Made by a program: the position numbers and the translations under genes. From Casuarius casuarius (lineage: Eukaryota; Chordata; Aves; Casuariiformes; Casuariidae): 64,000 nucleotides of DNA. The stretch is from NCBI GenBank assembly GCA_003342895.1, contig PTFA01000086.1, positions 2,306,199 through 2,370,198 on the forward strand, read 5' to 3'. This document shows, in pieces, positions 51,101-61,553 of this stretch. The first letter of the stretch is position 1. Each line of letters opens with the position of its first letter. The notes beneath the pieces were generated by a model. That model made no database searches. It saw only the letters and a list, made by a program, of their open reading frames with translations, and was not told where the DNA came from.

Positions 51101-54035
51101 CAGCTGTCACAAACTCTATAAAATATTAACTTGTAAAATAAATTAGCCATTTGCAGTTTGATTATTAAAGAAAAAAAAAACTGCTGAACTAAGTACAGTC
51201 TCTTTCTCTTCCCCATACCCATAGCACCCACTAACAGTTCTATTTTTTCAAAGTAATACCTAAACATTTTACGCTCTGGCCATTTAGAGAACTACCTATT
51301 TAGACTAAAGAAAAAAAGTGAATGGCGTTATTCAGTAGGCTTGCTTTGGATTTTCTGAAGACTTCAGAAAGGTGTTGCTGGTCTTCACCCTGGAATTGAT
51401 CCAAGGATTATAGACTAAACAAATCTGCAGCTTAATTTTATCATACATGTTGCGACGCAAACCTGGAAATAAAGAAAATGAAAAATAGTGGTTTAGAACC
51501 AGATAGTTCAAATGGTTACTCATGTAGGTAGTTTGATGTAAGTAGACTACTAATGATCTTACAGAAGAATATGTTCATTTTTCACACTTCAGTAGTTAAG
51601 AATTTGACCTAAGTTTCAACTTTGTTTGGCTTTGGATCGGAGTGTTCTTATAAAAATTATGCACCTATGAATATTTTATATTCATGTTTGCATGAATGCA
51701 AACTGATTAGAGTTTCTTAAAGTGGTCTGTAGAAGATTATTAGGTGTGACGCATGGTGCAAATATCTCTTTCTCAGGTGCTGCAATGCCAGAAGAAACAA
51801 AAGCTTAATGTTATTTCTCTGTGTAAGCATATTTCCCTTGAGTCACATACTTACATACATGTTTCATTAGTATTCTGTTTCTCTTTTCCAGTTACTGTTG
51901 TGTATCTGTAATTTCTTTTTGTTGTATAACTGTAATAATACTGTGGTTCTGCAATCACCTATATAGACTCTTGTCCATACACCACCCGATGTTCTAGACA
52001 AAAGTTTTCACTCCCTCCCTTGTGCCAGCAATAGTATTTGTGCTGTACCGCATGAGCCAGGGCAAGGAATTAACCAGGCCAAAAACTAATCAGTTTTTCT
52101 CTTCAGCTAATCTAACTTACCATGTGGACAAATCTTGGTACAAGAGAGGCGGTAAGGAATATATGAGCAAGCGGGGAAGCTGGTGCCAGTTAGACACTTG
52201 TTTCTGCAGTAGCCTACCATTTAGCCTGGGCTTAAAATTTGTCTGCAAGCCACACTGTAAATCATGTACTGTAAAACAGAGACATGCATGTGTTTATGTT
52301 GATTTCTTAGACTTCAAAAAATCTAGCAGATGTTAAACTTCTATGATGTTTATTTTAATTAATTTTAAATGCCAGTTAGACATACTGTTGCTGAAGAAAT
52401 ATAAATGGAGAAACTTCAGTCACTTCTTTTGGAGCACTTGGAATAGTTTTACCCACAAAATAGACTAAAAATGGAGACCACCTAAGATGCAGATCTGAAG
52501 GCACAACAGGTGTGGGTAGGCATGCTCTTGGAAGGTCTGTGCACAAGTATTCAAACTGGGTGACATATACCATCCCCTTGCAGAGTTCTCTACATCTTGA
52601 AAATATGTTGGGAGTTTACAGGTTTCTGAAACAAGTCTGCTGTGTATTATAGCATTTGATCTCTCCATGAGAGAGATGGATCTTGGTTACTCTTCTCTAA
52701 TTTGAAATGTGGGTTTTTTTGTTGTTGCTGACAGGAGATGCTCCTTTCCAATGTCAGATGTGTCCTGCTAAATTTAAAATCAATTCAGACTTGAAGAGAC
52801 ACATGCGTGTGCATTCTGGTGAGAAACCTTACAAATGTGAGTTCTGTGAGGTCCGCTGTGCCATGAAAGGAAACTTGAAATCACACATTCGTATTAAGCA
52901 CAGCATGGAAAATACTCTGAAGTGTCCAGAGTGTGAGTTTCAGTGTGGAAACAAAACAAGCCTTCGGCACCACATAAGAACTCATCAGCCTGAGCAGCCA
53001 GTGAAGTGCTCAGAGTGCAACTACTCTTGCTCCAACAAGGCAGCTCTGAAGGTACATGAGAGAATTCACTGCAAGGATCGTCCTTTCAAATGTGAATTCT
53101 GCAGCTTCGATACCAAGCAGCGAAGCAACCTGACAACTCATGTGAGGAAAGCTCATGGAGACAAAGTCAAGAACAAGAAGCAAACCGTGGAGAAGAAAGA
53201 AGGAGATAGGCCCAAACAGGGTGGCTCCAGGCAAGTTGCCAAATTGGATGCCAAGAAAGCATTTAAGTGTGACCTGTGTGAGGCTTCCTTTGTCCGAGAA
53301 GATTCTCTTAGGAGTCATAAGAAGCAGCACAGTATGTATAATGGGACTAAGAATAATGAACTAGCTGTTCTGCAGCTTCAGATGGACCCCAGTCGGCAGA
53401 CCAGTGCCCCAATTACTGTCAGTCACCTCCAAGTCCCACTTCAGGCTGCTCAGGTTTCTCCATACAATGAGGGAAGGGTCAAGATCATTGTGGGTCACCA
53501 GGTCCCTCAGGCAAACAGTATAGTTCAGGCAGCGTCGGTGAATGTCGTGCCTCCCACGTTAGTTGGCCAGAATCAGGAAGACCTCTCGGCCAATAGCCGG
53601 TTGCAGCTGCTGGGCCAAGTCAGTCTGCTGGCGCCGCCTCCGCCTCCCATATCTCAAAGTGAAGCAGGGTCTGTGGCCCAACCAGCAGTTCTTCTCACAA
53701 CTCATGACCAAAGTGATGGAAGTGCATTACACCAAACTCTGATTCCTGCTGCTCCTGTCGGCAGTCATGAGGCTTCAGCAAACCAAGCTTTCATCACCAG
53801 CTCTGGAATCAGCTGTTCTGACTTAGAAGGCCTTAATGCTTTAATACAAGAAGGAGCCACAGAAGTGACTGTGGTTAGTGATGGAGGTCAGAGTATCACT
53901 GTGTCCACTTCAGCTCCCCCTCCTCCTATCTTTTCCTCATCCTCTCACACAGAAGCCCCTAAGCAGACCTATTCGATCATTCAAAGTGGAGCCCATACAG
54001 CTTTGCTATGTCCAGCAGACTCCATACCAGATTAG
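45103..54035 (+). CDS. ZFP64: Zinc finger protein 64, six coding exons, complete
   Basis: Joined exons 45103-45154, 45646-45885, 47236-47397, 48037-48099, 48637-48888 and 52735-54035 give 2,070 nt, 689 residues plus stop; human ZFP64 is about 680. I recognise the family from the N-terminal VELTPDIHICGICKQQFNN segment, the SETQTITVSAPEFVFEHGYQ junction and the C-terminal LLCPADSIPD end. The protein is a nuclear DNA-binding transcription factor. Domains: an atypical C2HC finger (C35, C38, H51, C56), ten C2H2 fingers from about residue 148 to 455, then a Gln/Pro/Ser/Val-rich tail of about 230 residues resembling an activation region. Known roles of the family include activation of the KMT2A (MLL) promoter and co-activation with NF-kB p65 and Notch. 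The start is chosen for its strong context (GCCGCCATGA) and agreement with the family's MNA start. All five introns are phase 1. Confidence 0.96.
45155..45645 (+). other. ZFP64: ZFP64 intron 1 with assembly gap
   Basis: 491 bases as assembled, phase 1. Bases 45,352-45,521 are N (170), so true length is uncertain. Very GC-rich on both sides. The acceptor is TTAATTGCGCAG. Confidence 0.85.
45352..45521. other. Assembly gap (170 N)
   Basis: Run of N inside the most GC-rich part of the window, the usual place for sequencing drop-out. Any reading frame drawn across it is not meaningful. Confidence 1.
45646..45885 (+). CDS. ZFP64: ZFP64 coding exon 2, C2HC finger
   Basis: Encodes residues 18-97 plus one base. 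Contains the conserved PGGTTVLVELTPDIHICGIC block and the atypical finger C35-X2-C38-X12-H51-X4-C56, then a Thr/Ser/Gln-rich linker (TQAQTTTRTITSETQTIT-like). Residue 18 is Phe, split over the intron. Donor ACAG/GTATCG is acceptable but not consensus at +4. Confidence 0.95.
45886..47235 (+). other. ZFP64: ZFP64 intron 2
   Basis: 1,350 bases, AT-rich beyond the island edge. Contains a MIR fragment near 46.6 kb. No extra exon is apparent. Confidence 0.85.
46590..46700 (+). repeat. MIR-type ancient SINE fragment in intron 2
   Basis: GTTTTGGATGAGTCACTTTT, CTGCTTC and TTTAAAATGAGGGCAGTTAC follow the MIR core order (CTTGGGCAAGTCACTT ... CTGTAAAATGGGG). Confidence 0.55.
47236..47397 (+). CDS. ZFP64: ZFP64 coding exon 3
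   Basis: Encodes residues 98-151 plus flanking split codons: the VSAPEFVFEHGYQTYLP block, a Ser/Pro/Lys-rich basic linker (KARSRKSTSS) that could act as a nuclear localisation signal, and KKLNCCYP, the first half of a C2H2 finger completed by exon 4. Acceptor TGTTTAG, donor CCAG/GTAAGA. Confidence 0.95.
47398..48036 (+). other. ZFP64: ZFP64 intron 3
   Basis: 639 bases, phase 1. A T-rich run precedes the acceptor (CCATTTTCAG). No other feature seen. Confidence 0.85.
48037..48099 (+). CDS. ZFP64: ZFP64 coding exon 4
   Basis: A 63-base exon encoding GCQFKTSYGMKDMERHLRTH, the second half of the first C2H2 finger (C148, C153, H167, H171), then Thr. Donor ACAG/GTTAAT is weaker than its neighbours, so this small symmetrical exon could be skipped in some transcripts without a frameshift. 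Confidence 0.93.
48100..48636 (+). other. ZFP64: ZFP64 intron 4
   Basis: 537 bases, phase 1, AT-rich, acceptor TTTGTTTCAG. No other feature seen. Confidence 0.85.
48637..48888 (+). CDS. ZFP64: ZFP64 coding exon 5, three C2H2 fingers
   Basis: 252 bases, exactly 84 codons, carrying three complete C2H2 fingers (about residues 177-255) beginning HKCEVCNKCFSRKDKL, YKCKHCDYAAADSSSL and FKCQICPYASRNSSQL, with H-X3-H pairs and linkers HTGVKPY and HSNERPF. Acceptor TTTCAG, donor ACAG/GTAAGT (strong). Confidence 0.97.
48889..52734 (+). other. ZFP64: ZFP64 intron 5
   Basis: 3,846 bases, the longest intron, phase 1. A C10 run followed by T-rich sequence ends in AAG at about 50,693-50,720 and resembles an acceptor tract, but no coding segment follows. 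I see no alternative zinc-finger exon. Acceptor at the end is TTGTTGCTGACAG. Confidence 0.85.
52735..54035 (+). CDS. ZFP64: ZFP64 terminal coding exon, six fingers and C-terminal tail
   Basis: Encodes residues 257-689. Six C2H2 fingers start near F261 (FQCQMCPAKFKINSDL), Y289, L319, V347, F375 and, after a Lys-rich spacer (VKNKKQTVEKKEG), F433 (FKCDLCEASFVREDSL). The finger YKCEFCEVRCAMKGNL has an H-X4-H pair. The tail contains SHLQVPLQAAQ, GRVKIIVGHQVPQAN, PAVLLTTHDQSDG and TEVTVVSDGGQ, all recognisable ZFP64 segments, and ends with DSIPD before TAG. A proline run (APPPPP) and a second one (APPPP) mark the tail. No frameshift or internal stop. Confidence 0.97.
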
Positions 54036-55015
54036 TCACAGAGTACTATTCCTAAACAAATTTCAGTCTCTGCAGCAATGCTGAAGTCAGTAAAACCACA
54101 TAGGACATAAGCAAATGCAGAATTTGTCCTATAAAGCCAAATATCTTCCACATACATGTTTTACCTGTCTATACATGGAAACATACAACTTGTATGTGGG
54201 AAAAGAGGATGTGTATATTTATGTGCCTCTATTAAAATCAGAGGCTGTGTTCTTTGTAAAATCTGAGTATCCAAACAACTGTTTAAAATTTCACCTAGCA
54301 GTAAGCTTCCCAGAATATGATTCTTGTATTGTACTTGATAAATTAAGAAAACATCACCTTATGATAAATGATCATCACAGCAAACTTATTTTTTCATGCA
54401 CACACAAGAAGATAATAGTCCAAGCCATTCTAAAGTATATTTTTAAGCAATGCTAGCGGTGGTTTGACGCTATGCCGTGGATGCATCCGCTGGACCTGGC
54501 TGATAGTTAATCTTTTAGAAATACCTGGTAGCCAGGTCTAATGCAGCCATAGTAAAGGTTATGGGACCTATTCCTTAGTGTTGGTAGAAGTTGATAGCAC
54601 CTGACAATCTGGAAATGCTTAGGCAGAAGCAGACCAGATGATTGTTTTTAGAAGACAAAAATATTTCATCCCTCCATCACTAATAACTACCTTTTTTTGT
54701 TAGCAAGAACACTATTGCAAATCATGTATATGGCACAGTGATCTGTCAGAGTCGCCTTTGTTTTAAAGAACAGAACAACTACAAATATATTTTTTACAAA
54801 CATGGTACTTAAATTTTTGTTTTTATTTTGATGTTGCCTTCATACTTGTTTATGGTTGCATGGGTGGAAAAAGTGCATTGTATTTTTGGTTCTGTTCTTT
54901 TTCAAATTAAAAGGGGAAAAAGAAAAGATTGAACTCATTCCAGTAAAACTGAAAATCAGTAGATTCTGTTCTGAGGATCCAAACTAGAATAAATTCAGGT
55001 TAGATCCCAGCAAGA
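54036..55015 (+). other. ZFP64: ZFP64 3' UTR (probable extent)
   Basis: AT-rich sequence after the stop codon. Candidate poly(A) signals are ATTAAA at 54,906-54,911 and AATAAA at 54,988-54,993. The true 3' end is not determinable here and could be further downstream. Confidence 0.5.
54988..54993 (+). terminator. ZFP64: Candidate polyadenylation signal AATAAA
   Basis: Canonical hexamer about 950 bases after the stop, followed within 40 bases by GTAGTTGCTGTT, a GT-rich element. ATTAAA at 54,906 is the alternative. Confidence 0.45.
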
Positions 55016-56311
55016 CAGTAGTTGCTGTTAAATGATGTACATTTGTATAATGAGTGAATATGTGAATTTCGGGATGTATTTTGAACTATACAGTATCATA
55101 GGGTGGTCTGATGAGCACTCTTGCAATGGTAGCTAATATCTTCATTAAGAAATTAACTAGTTAAAGAAGAGACTCCTAACTTGGGAAAGTGGACAGCTCT
55201 ATGTTGTAGCAGCCTGGATCTGCAAAAGTGAGAGATCATTTCACAGCCGGACAGCATCCCAAGGACAATTGTTAACATACATGAAGACTGAAAGAGTGTT
55301 ATCGAAACCAACTCAGAGGTTCCCCTTGGGGAATCTAAGTCAAGTTAGATTTCACAGTTTTTGCTAGTGGGAGACATTGAATGATTGCTTTCTGTTCTAG
55401 AAATATGCTTGGAGAACTTGTAAAGATGATTATATAATTAGGGCCACTTTCTGAATAGGCCTCTTGTGTTTGAATCTTACAGCCTGTACAGTCTTTATTT
55501 GGCATGTGTAGGGTTGCCCCCGCACATGTCTTTCCTCTATATGGTACAATTTCTATTTACAGGGTAAGGCTTCCTGCTTTACAAAGACAGATAAGAAAAT
55601 GCAATCTAAGTCACAAGTGCAGTCGTACAGGTTGTTCCTGAAAATGTGGCCTTTGTTTTTTGTCAAAGGTGGTTTAAACTTGAATTCTCCAGTATCACTG
55701 TCTTCTTTGGGAAATAGTATTTTTGGAAATCTGGGTCTCTTCTGCCTCCCTGATTCTTGATTCTAGATTAATGGTCTTTCAAAACGAACAAAAATACCAT
55801 TCCAAATAATCCTCTTATTTTTGAATTCTCATCTTTGATTTAAACACCTTGACAGTGTATGCTTCTGGTCATAGATACCAGAAAAGCCCATACTTCAGTT
55901 AGAAGGAGAAACCTCATGAATGCTTAATTAAAAAGGCATTATTAAAGTGTTTCCTAGCCTCACGCTGTATTGAAATGTGAAGTGAAAATTCTGAGTTCAC
56001 TGACAGCTATATTTCAGGGATTATTATCCCCTGCGCTTGTTCTTGGACTACCTTGGTGATACAGGTTATCACCTGCTAATTATCTCTTCCCTACAGATAG
56101 CTGATTTATGGAGCTGACAAGGCCCAGTTCCAACTCACTGAGCACACCTATTTTTCTATAAATTAAAAGTACAGAGCAGCAGGGTTTTACTACATTAGAT
56201 CACTACGGAGACATTCATTGAGAGCAATGAATTGAAAGCCTAGAAACTGAATTTTAATGTTGGCATTGCTGTGTTGTGGTTCACCGGTCATGTGTCATCG
56301 TCGTGCTGTAG
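55016..56311. other. Downstream flank, no gene seen
   Basis: AT-rich; may include a longer ZFP64 3' UTR. No coding frame or repeat recognised. Confidence 0.55.
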
Positions 56312-56385
56312 CACAGACCTGATCGCTACCTTGCCGTGGTGTCGAAGCTGCTTGTGAAGCACCGGGAGGAAGAAAGGCATCACAG
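56312..56385 (+). other. Exon-like segment with perfect donor
   Basis: 74 bases between GCTGTAG and CACAG/GTAAGT. One frame is open throughout (24 codons, HRPDRYLAVVSKLLVKHREE and onward) and closes with a stop immediately 5' of the acceptor. The donor is a nine-base consensus match; the acceptor tract is weak. It could be a non-coding or alternative downstream exon, or chance. Confidence 0.25.
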
Positions 56386-56639
56386 GTAAGTGCTTGATCT
56401 TATATGTGGTCACTGATAGCAACTTTGTAAGTGATCACTGGAGCAGCATAGATCAAACTTTTTATGTTATCTTTGAATCACAATGCATGGTGCAGTCACA
56501 ATTCTCTGTTAGCCCAAATGCTTATGTGTACGTGTGCATGCTCCAAACTGTCCAGCTGAGAACAGCACCACCCAAAGTCACTGTAAACACTAGCAAAGAT
56601 GGGGACGCTTTCAGTCATATGACAGTAATGTTTTTCACC

Positions 56640-56950
56640 CCTCTTAAGGAGCTTCCAGACCACGTGCAGCACTAGTGTTGCAGGGGAGTAGAAGCGGGTA
56701 CGCTGCTTTCCGGGGGAAGGAGCGTGTGGCAGAGCTCGCGCTGGCGGTGGCTGAGCTGCCCGCGCTGCAGCCCGTGCTGGCCAGCAGCCGCAGAGTGACA
56801 GCGAGAGCAAGCGGGGAAATTCAGTGCAGCTCCCAATGAAGTTGTGCTAGAGAGGGAGCAGGGCTCGTTCAGGTCGCTCCAGCAGTCCAGCGTGCAGCAC
56901 TGCTCCCCAGACGGTTATGCTAGCATCACTGGCGGGTGCAAGATCAAACA
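56640..56950. other. Orphan GC-rich patch downstream of ZFP64
   Basis: About 300 bases rich in GC and CpG (GAGCTCGCGCTGGCGGTGG, CTGCCCGCGCTGCAGCCC) in AT-rich flanks. No coding frame I recognise. Could be a promoter or enhancer of an unannotated transcript, or a decayed element. Confidence 0.4.
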
Positions 56951-57848
56951 AAATCAAAATGGAGATGATGGGGCGGGTCTTCAAAGTGATTTTATTTTAC
57001 TGTTTTTATTTACTTTTACTGTATTTATAACACTGAATTAACACAAATGATGATAGCTAGTATCTCTTTAGAACAATCACTGCTTTCAAATGCTGTTGGG
57101 TCTCTGAGCGTGAAGTATTTCGTGTCCTCTATAGGTGGTGCTAGAGATCCAGTTAAACTGCAGCGTAGTCCTTTCTGCTTGGTAACGCATGTTTCCTGTT
57201 AAACAGATTTCACAGTTTCCTGCTTTTGACGCTTTCCCAGGTACAAACGGTAAAAATATTTCAAAAGCCACTTTTATAAGAAGTTACAAAAGGCCTAGCT
57301 GTAAACACTCTGTTAAGATCCCATGAAACAGAGTTATAGCCAGAAATTAATCTCACAGTTTAATGTAAGTATTGATAATTTTAAAATTCCTAGTAATTAA
57401 TTTTAAGCTGTGCATAGTGTGCAGCTGCAGGTTTTAGTGGACTACAAGAATGGTACAAAATGAGAGATTTTTCATAAAGCTAATGGTTTGAATTGCATTT
57501 ATCTGTGTTTGCCCTTGGCCAATAGACCTTCACCCAGGGGATGCACCAGTAAGTCCGGGAATCTCACGTTCAATCTAATGTCGCACTTAACGTCACACAG
57601 CGCTGTTATCTGCATTTCAGTTTTACAAAAAAGAGTTGTTTACCTTCTAAAATAGGAAACCAGTAGATTTGTCATACTGTAGAGACTAACCTTCGTTCTG
57701 GTCCCCTGTGTAGCTCTAAGATAAACAGGAAAGATAACAAAATGGTGTGAATGAATAGACAAAGCTTAGTGCTGCTTCTTCAACATTGTTTAGCTGATTG
57801 CATTATGTTTAAGTAAACAATGTGCAGAGACTTCTTTCCTCCACCCTA
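56951..57848. other. Intergenic, no gene seen
   Basis: AT-rich. Weak MIR-like string TGCATTTCAGTTTTACAAAA near 57,611. An A17-type run begins at about 57,848. Confidence 0.55.
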
Positions 57849-58164
57849 AAAAAAAAAAAAAAAGCTGATAACCAAGCCTGAAGTGGGAGCAATTTTTTTT
57901 CTATTCCAATATTCTTCCTTTATTTTTATGTTCAAAAGCAGTGGTTTTAGTGTTTTGGAGCTGGCAGAAGCAGATTGTTTTAGTCTTTGATATTCATTTA
58001 ATACATTCTTCATGTTATCAACAGAACTGTGCCTTGAGAGGGCATGGTAATTCATAACAGCATCTCTTGTAAAGCTCGCTTGCTTCCAAGCCTGTGGTAA
58101 ATAATTCGTGTAGCCTCCTCGAGTTCTACCATGGCCACGGAGATCTGCAGCGATTTGTCTCCTT
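57849..58164 (-). CDS. Unassigned exon-like open frame
   Basis: On the minus strand a strong acceptor (TTGTATTTTTCAG, ending at 58,165) opens into an uninterrupted frame of about 105 codons. The first 70 residues look like real protein: GRRQIAADLRGHGRTRGGYT, then NYLPQAWKQASFTRDAVMNY and KNVLNEYQRLKQ, with charged and aromatic residues well mixed. I do not recognise the family. The frame then becomes Lys-rich, passes through an AATAAA, and ends in a Phe run translated from a poly-T tract before TAG, so the 3' end looks decayed or is a terminal exon whose stop was lost. No good donor is seen inside. Upstream exons should lie above 58.2 kb on the minus strand, but I found none. Options: terminal exon of an unnamed gene antisense to ZFP64, or a pseudo-exon. 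Confidence 0.35.
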
Positions 58165-58198
58165 CCTGAAAAATACAATATTTGGATGGATTTTGTTC

Positions 58199-58320
58199 TT
58201 GCCCCAGGATCTCAAAGCCCTTTGTGGTGAGTATTGAGAACTACTTCACACATGTGACACAGGGCAGCCAAACCTGCTGTCCCGGCTGCTAATCAGGAGC
58301 ACTTCTCACTTCCCACTTTG
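58199..58320 (-). repeat. Possible MIR-type fragment
   Basis: CCCCAGGATCTCAAAGCCCT followed by a diverged core and ACACAGGGCAGCC resembles reptile MIR copies read in reverse ('GGATCTCAAAGCGCTTTACAAA...'). It abuts the acceptor of the minus-strand exon-like frame. Confidence 0.4.
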
Positions 58321-60631
58321 TACAAAATGGATGATGTTTATATTGCATTGCACTAGATTGGCTCTAAGAGGAACATGTAGAATTAAATATTGCTAAGTTA
58401 GGTTCTTTCCACACTTAATTTTCATTGCAGATTTTGCGCTCTACACAGTTTGGTGCCTTTCTAGAATTTGCTCGTGGTGTCCAAAATGTGAGAGTGTTAC
58501 AGTCCTCCCTTCTCTGTGAATATGAATCTCTATGACTACTTAAAGAAATCAGGTTAACAAGAGCAAGAATGTTAGCAGGAACATAAAAAAAAAAAAAAAA
58601 CAGTGATGCACAGTGTATGAATTTTCAAGTAAAGCAACATCCCCCCTTTCGCCCTTCCCACCCTTTTTTGGTATTTTTGTTGTTACTACATGACACTGCT
58701 TTTTAAAAACAGACCCAAGTACTGCATGGGCAAAGGCTTATTCTCTACAAGGCCTACTGGAATGTGCTTTTCCCTTTGCTTTTGTGAGGTAGAAGTATGC
58801 AGCAGCAGAAGTCCAAAGTCCACAGAAAAATTTGTCTTCAACACCTTTCATTCTGGTTCAGGGTGGCAGTTACCCGGGTGAGCTCATGCACGATGTTCGC
58901 AGAAGGTGCCGTGCTGAGCTGGAGCAATAAACCGGCAGCCTTCTGAGCTAGGTCCTCTCTCAGCCTTACCGGTATCTTTAACATGATTTAACAGTTAACT
59001 TTAACTGTGATTTGCATCAAAATGGCCGATTCCTGCTCAAAACCAGCATCAATTTGTCTGGTACACAGGGGGGTTACTGGATATGCCGATGTGCCAGGAA
59101 GCACTCCTGCATGATTGCATGGGATCAAGTCCTCACGTGAGATGAGGCCTAAAAACAAGCAGAATTTGGCTCAAAGCTAGCTCCTTTGGGATTTGGGGGA
59201 AATCCAAACTTGTATTGAACCCACATGATTTTTTTCACGTTAAAAAATTATAATATTTTCCAATCATTTTGGCAGTGCTATTTATGCTATTATGATCTGA
59301 CTGTACTGGAAAGGACCTTCAGTTGAGTTTAAAATTATTCTTTAAGAATATTAGAAGTGTGAGAAGTTGTTTTTCTCTAGGTTGCGAACAACCGAGGAAG
59401 GGCTTCTTTATTACTTGCATTTATTTTATTCTGTATTTCTGATTTTCCATTTATTTATCTGTGTTTTCAGCCAAAATATAGTCTGTCATCCTTTTTGCAA
59501 TGTGATGCTCTGATGTCTGTAAAAATATTTGCTATGTGCTCAGTGGAAAGGCTTCTATAATTTCAGGCATATTGACTAGATACTCTAATGGCCTTTTACA
59601 TTTCTAGTTGGAGAATCTTTAACCTTTTTATTTAAATTTTAAGAAGAGAAACCAATATTGTTAGGAGAAACTAATGTTCCCTGTCACTTATCCAGATGAC
59701 CTTTCAAAAGGTGATAAAGGTTTCTATAGTGACCCGAGGAAATAATGTCTCAGATATCATTGTGAACTAAAAGTCTATAGTAGGAAAAGCTTTCTTTTCT
59801 CTCTCAGGTATCCAGTTCTGCCTTTGCCTTTATTCTAATTGGAAGACATGGAGAAGGACTCATAAAACATACAGTATTTGGTTACATGGCTATCTTTCAT
59901 CTTTTAGAAACTTAGCCAGGCACAATGTTGTAGAGAAGGAAAAAAGGTACATGAGAAAGGAAAGACTTTTTTTTTTCTTATGCTATGCAGTGTTGGAGTA
60001 ACAAATAATATGTATGTTCAGGGCCACTTTGTCTGCTGAGGCAATGCCGTTTAACTCTGTGACCTGTGATACCAGATAATTTATTTCATGAGCTTCAGGG
60101 TTTTTTTCTGTGCCTGTAGGAAACAGGAATTATGTACTATGCAGATTCTGCTTTGGCATAGGTGTTGTGGGAAATGGTCTCAGTTCCTGCTCTCAGACCT
60201 CATGTAGACTTGCTTTTAATGTCTGAATGTGGAAACTCTCTTGGTTAGCGATGAAAGTGGGTAAATTTTATAGGTTAAAGTATGTTATTTGAGAAAAGTG
60301 TAGTTTTGTCCTTTTAAGGTTACAAGGATATATTTATGCCTTCTGGATGAAACAATGTGTGGTGTTATAAACATCTTCCAGCTTACTAAGACTTGATGTG
60401 GCAGACACCTAAAATGAAGGTCAGAAAAACCTCTAACTTTTTCAGCTTACTTCCCGTTGATGTCCTTCAAAATGACGGAGAGCTGTTAAAATCTTTGTGC
60501 TGTTTGTATAGGCAGAATTTGGGGAGGGGGAGAAAAAAAAAAAAGCCTCGCCCTACCTAACAGACCTATTCTGCCCAACTCTGTTGCTCAGAGCTGCTCA
60601 TGTAATTTTCTAACTCATTTTTCGATCACAG
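58321..60631. other. Intergenic, no gene seen
   Basis: AT-rich with A runs near 58,587 and 60,533. No coding frame recognised on either strand. Confidence 0.55.
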
Positions 60632-60711
60632 ATGGAAGCTCATCAACACTGAGACTCCCTGATGGACATGAGGCAGAGCAAGGCCGATGATGCAGGTCTT
60701 CTGTGTCCCAG
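60632..60711 (+). other. Exon-like segment with good splice signals
   Basis: 80 bases between a good branch/pyrimidine/acceptor series (TTTTCTAACTCATTTTTCGA then TCACAG) and donor TCCCAG/GTGAGT. All three frames contain stops, so if spliced it is non-coding or carries a terminal stop. Joined to the 56,312 segment the frame would close after about ten codons. Confidence 0.3.
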
Positions 60712-61516
60712 GTGAGTGTCCCAGCCACTAACTGGTCAATAGTTGTATTTTAAATGTGTTTTTTTGAAGGCAAATAGTGCCCCCCTTTTCTTAACACAAC
60801 ATCATACTGCTGAACTGTGTCTCCACTTACTGTTAATGGCCACATTTATAATTATAGCAATAATGTGTATTTTCACAAGATTAATGCTGCTGAATTACCT
60901 ACTGGCAGAAGGTGACGTGCACCTCAGAAGTATACTGTGTGGATGAGAATAACTTGGATACCTCAGTGATGAGCGAGACACAAATACCTAGATAGATACT
61001 GTAGATAGTCGCATCTCATGATGGCCTAAAGGAAACTTTGAAAGAGCAGGAATGTGTAACGCTAAGCTGCATAATGCATAACAGGCGTAATTAATAGATT
61101 AAAGTTCTCTGTGAAACATGCCTTTTAATGTTAATAAAGGAAAGAGACTATAAATGGTGACATAGATTGTTGTCTTCCTAAAACTAAGATGCCTTGTTAA
61201 AGTTGTAAAGCAAAATAGATATTAAAAATGTACCTTGTTTTAAAATTTATTACATGCCTGATTTGAGGCTTATCATCATATGTAGGAACACTTTCCCTCA
61301 CCTCTAGGGGCCTTGGATCATTGTATTTATATAAGTATATATAGTTGCTAGGGGATTATGAAAAAGTTGCCAATCCTTGCTTCTTACTCCCTCTTTAAAA
61401 CTTCAGAATTTATCACGTGAATCAATTTGCCTAAACAATATTAACTTTTGCTTTTGTTGTAAAATTATGTGGATCAGCCACTGATATTACTCTAATTGGA
61501 TAGGGATGCTCATGAT

Positions 61517-61517
<1 letters not shown>
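60712..61517. other. Intergenic, no gene seen
   Basis: AT-rich unique DNA; nothing recognised. Confidence 0.55.
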
Positions 61518-61552
<35 letters not shown>

Positions 61553-61553
61553 A
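61518..61553. repeat. T15-A21 self-complementary run
   Basis: Fifteen T followed directly by 21 A, a perfect hairpin or cruciform-capable sequence. Length is likely to be polymorphic and prone to assembly error. Confidence 0.9.

Noticed and set aside
52707..52734. Extending the last ZFP64 exon upstream to 52,707
   Set aside because: These bases are the polypyrimidine tract and acceptor (TTGCTGACAG) of intron 5; the exon starts at 52,735.
53010..53330. Minus-strand frame opposite ZFP64 finger exon
   Set aside because: Antisense shadow of the zinc-finger coding sequence.
56312..56385. DRYLAVV string suggesting a GPCR
   Set aside because: Only 24 codons, no transmembrane context on either side; the resemblance is accidental.
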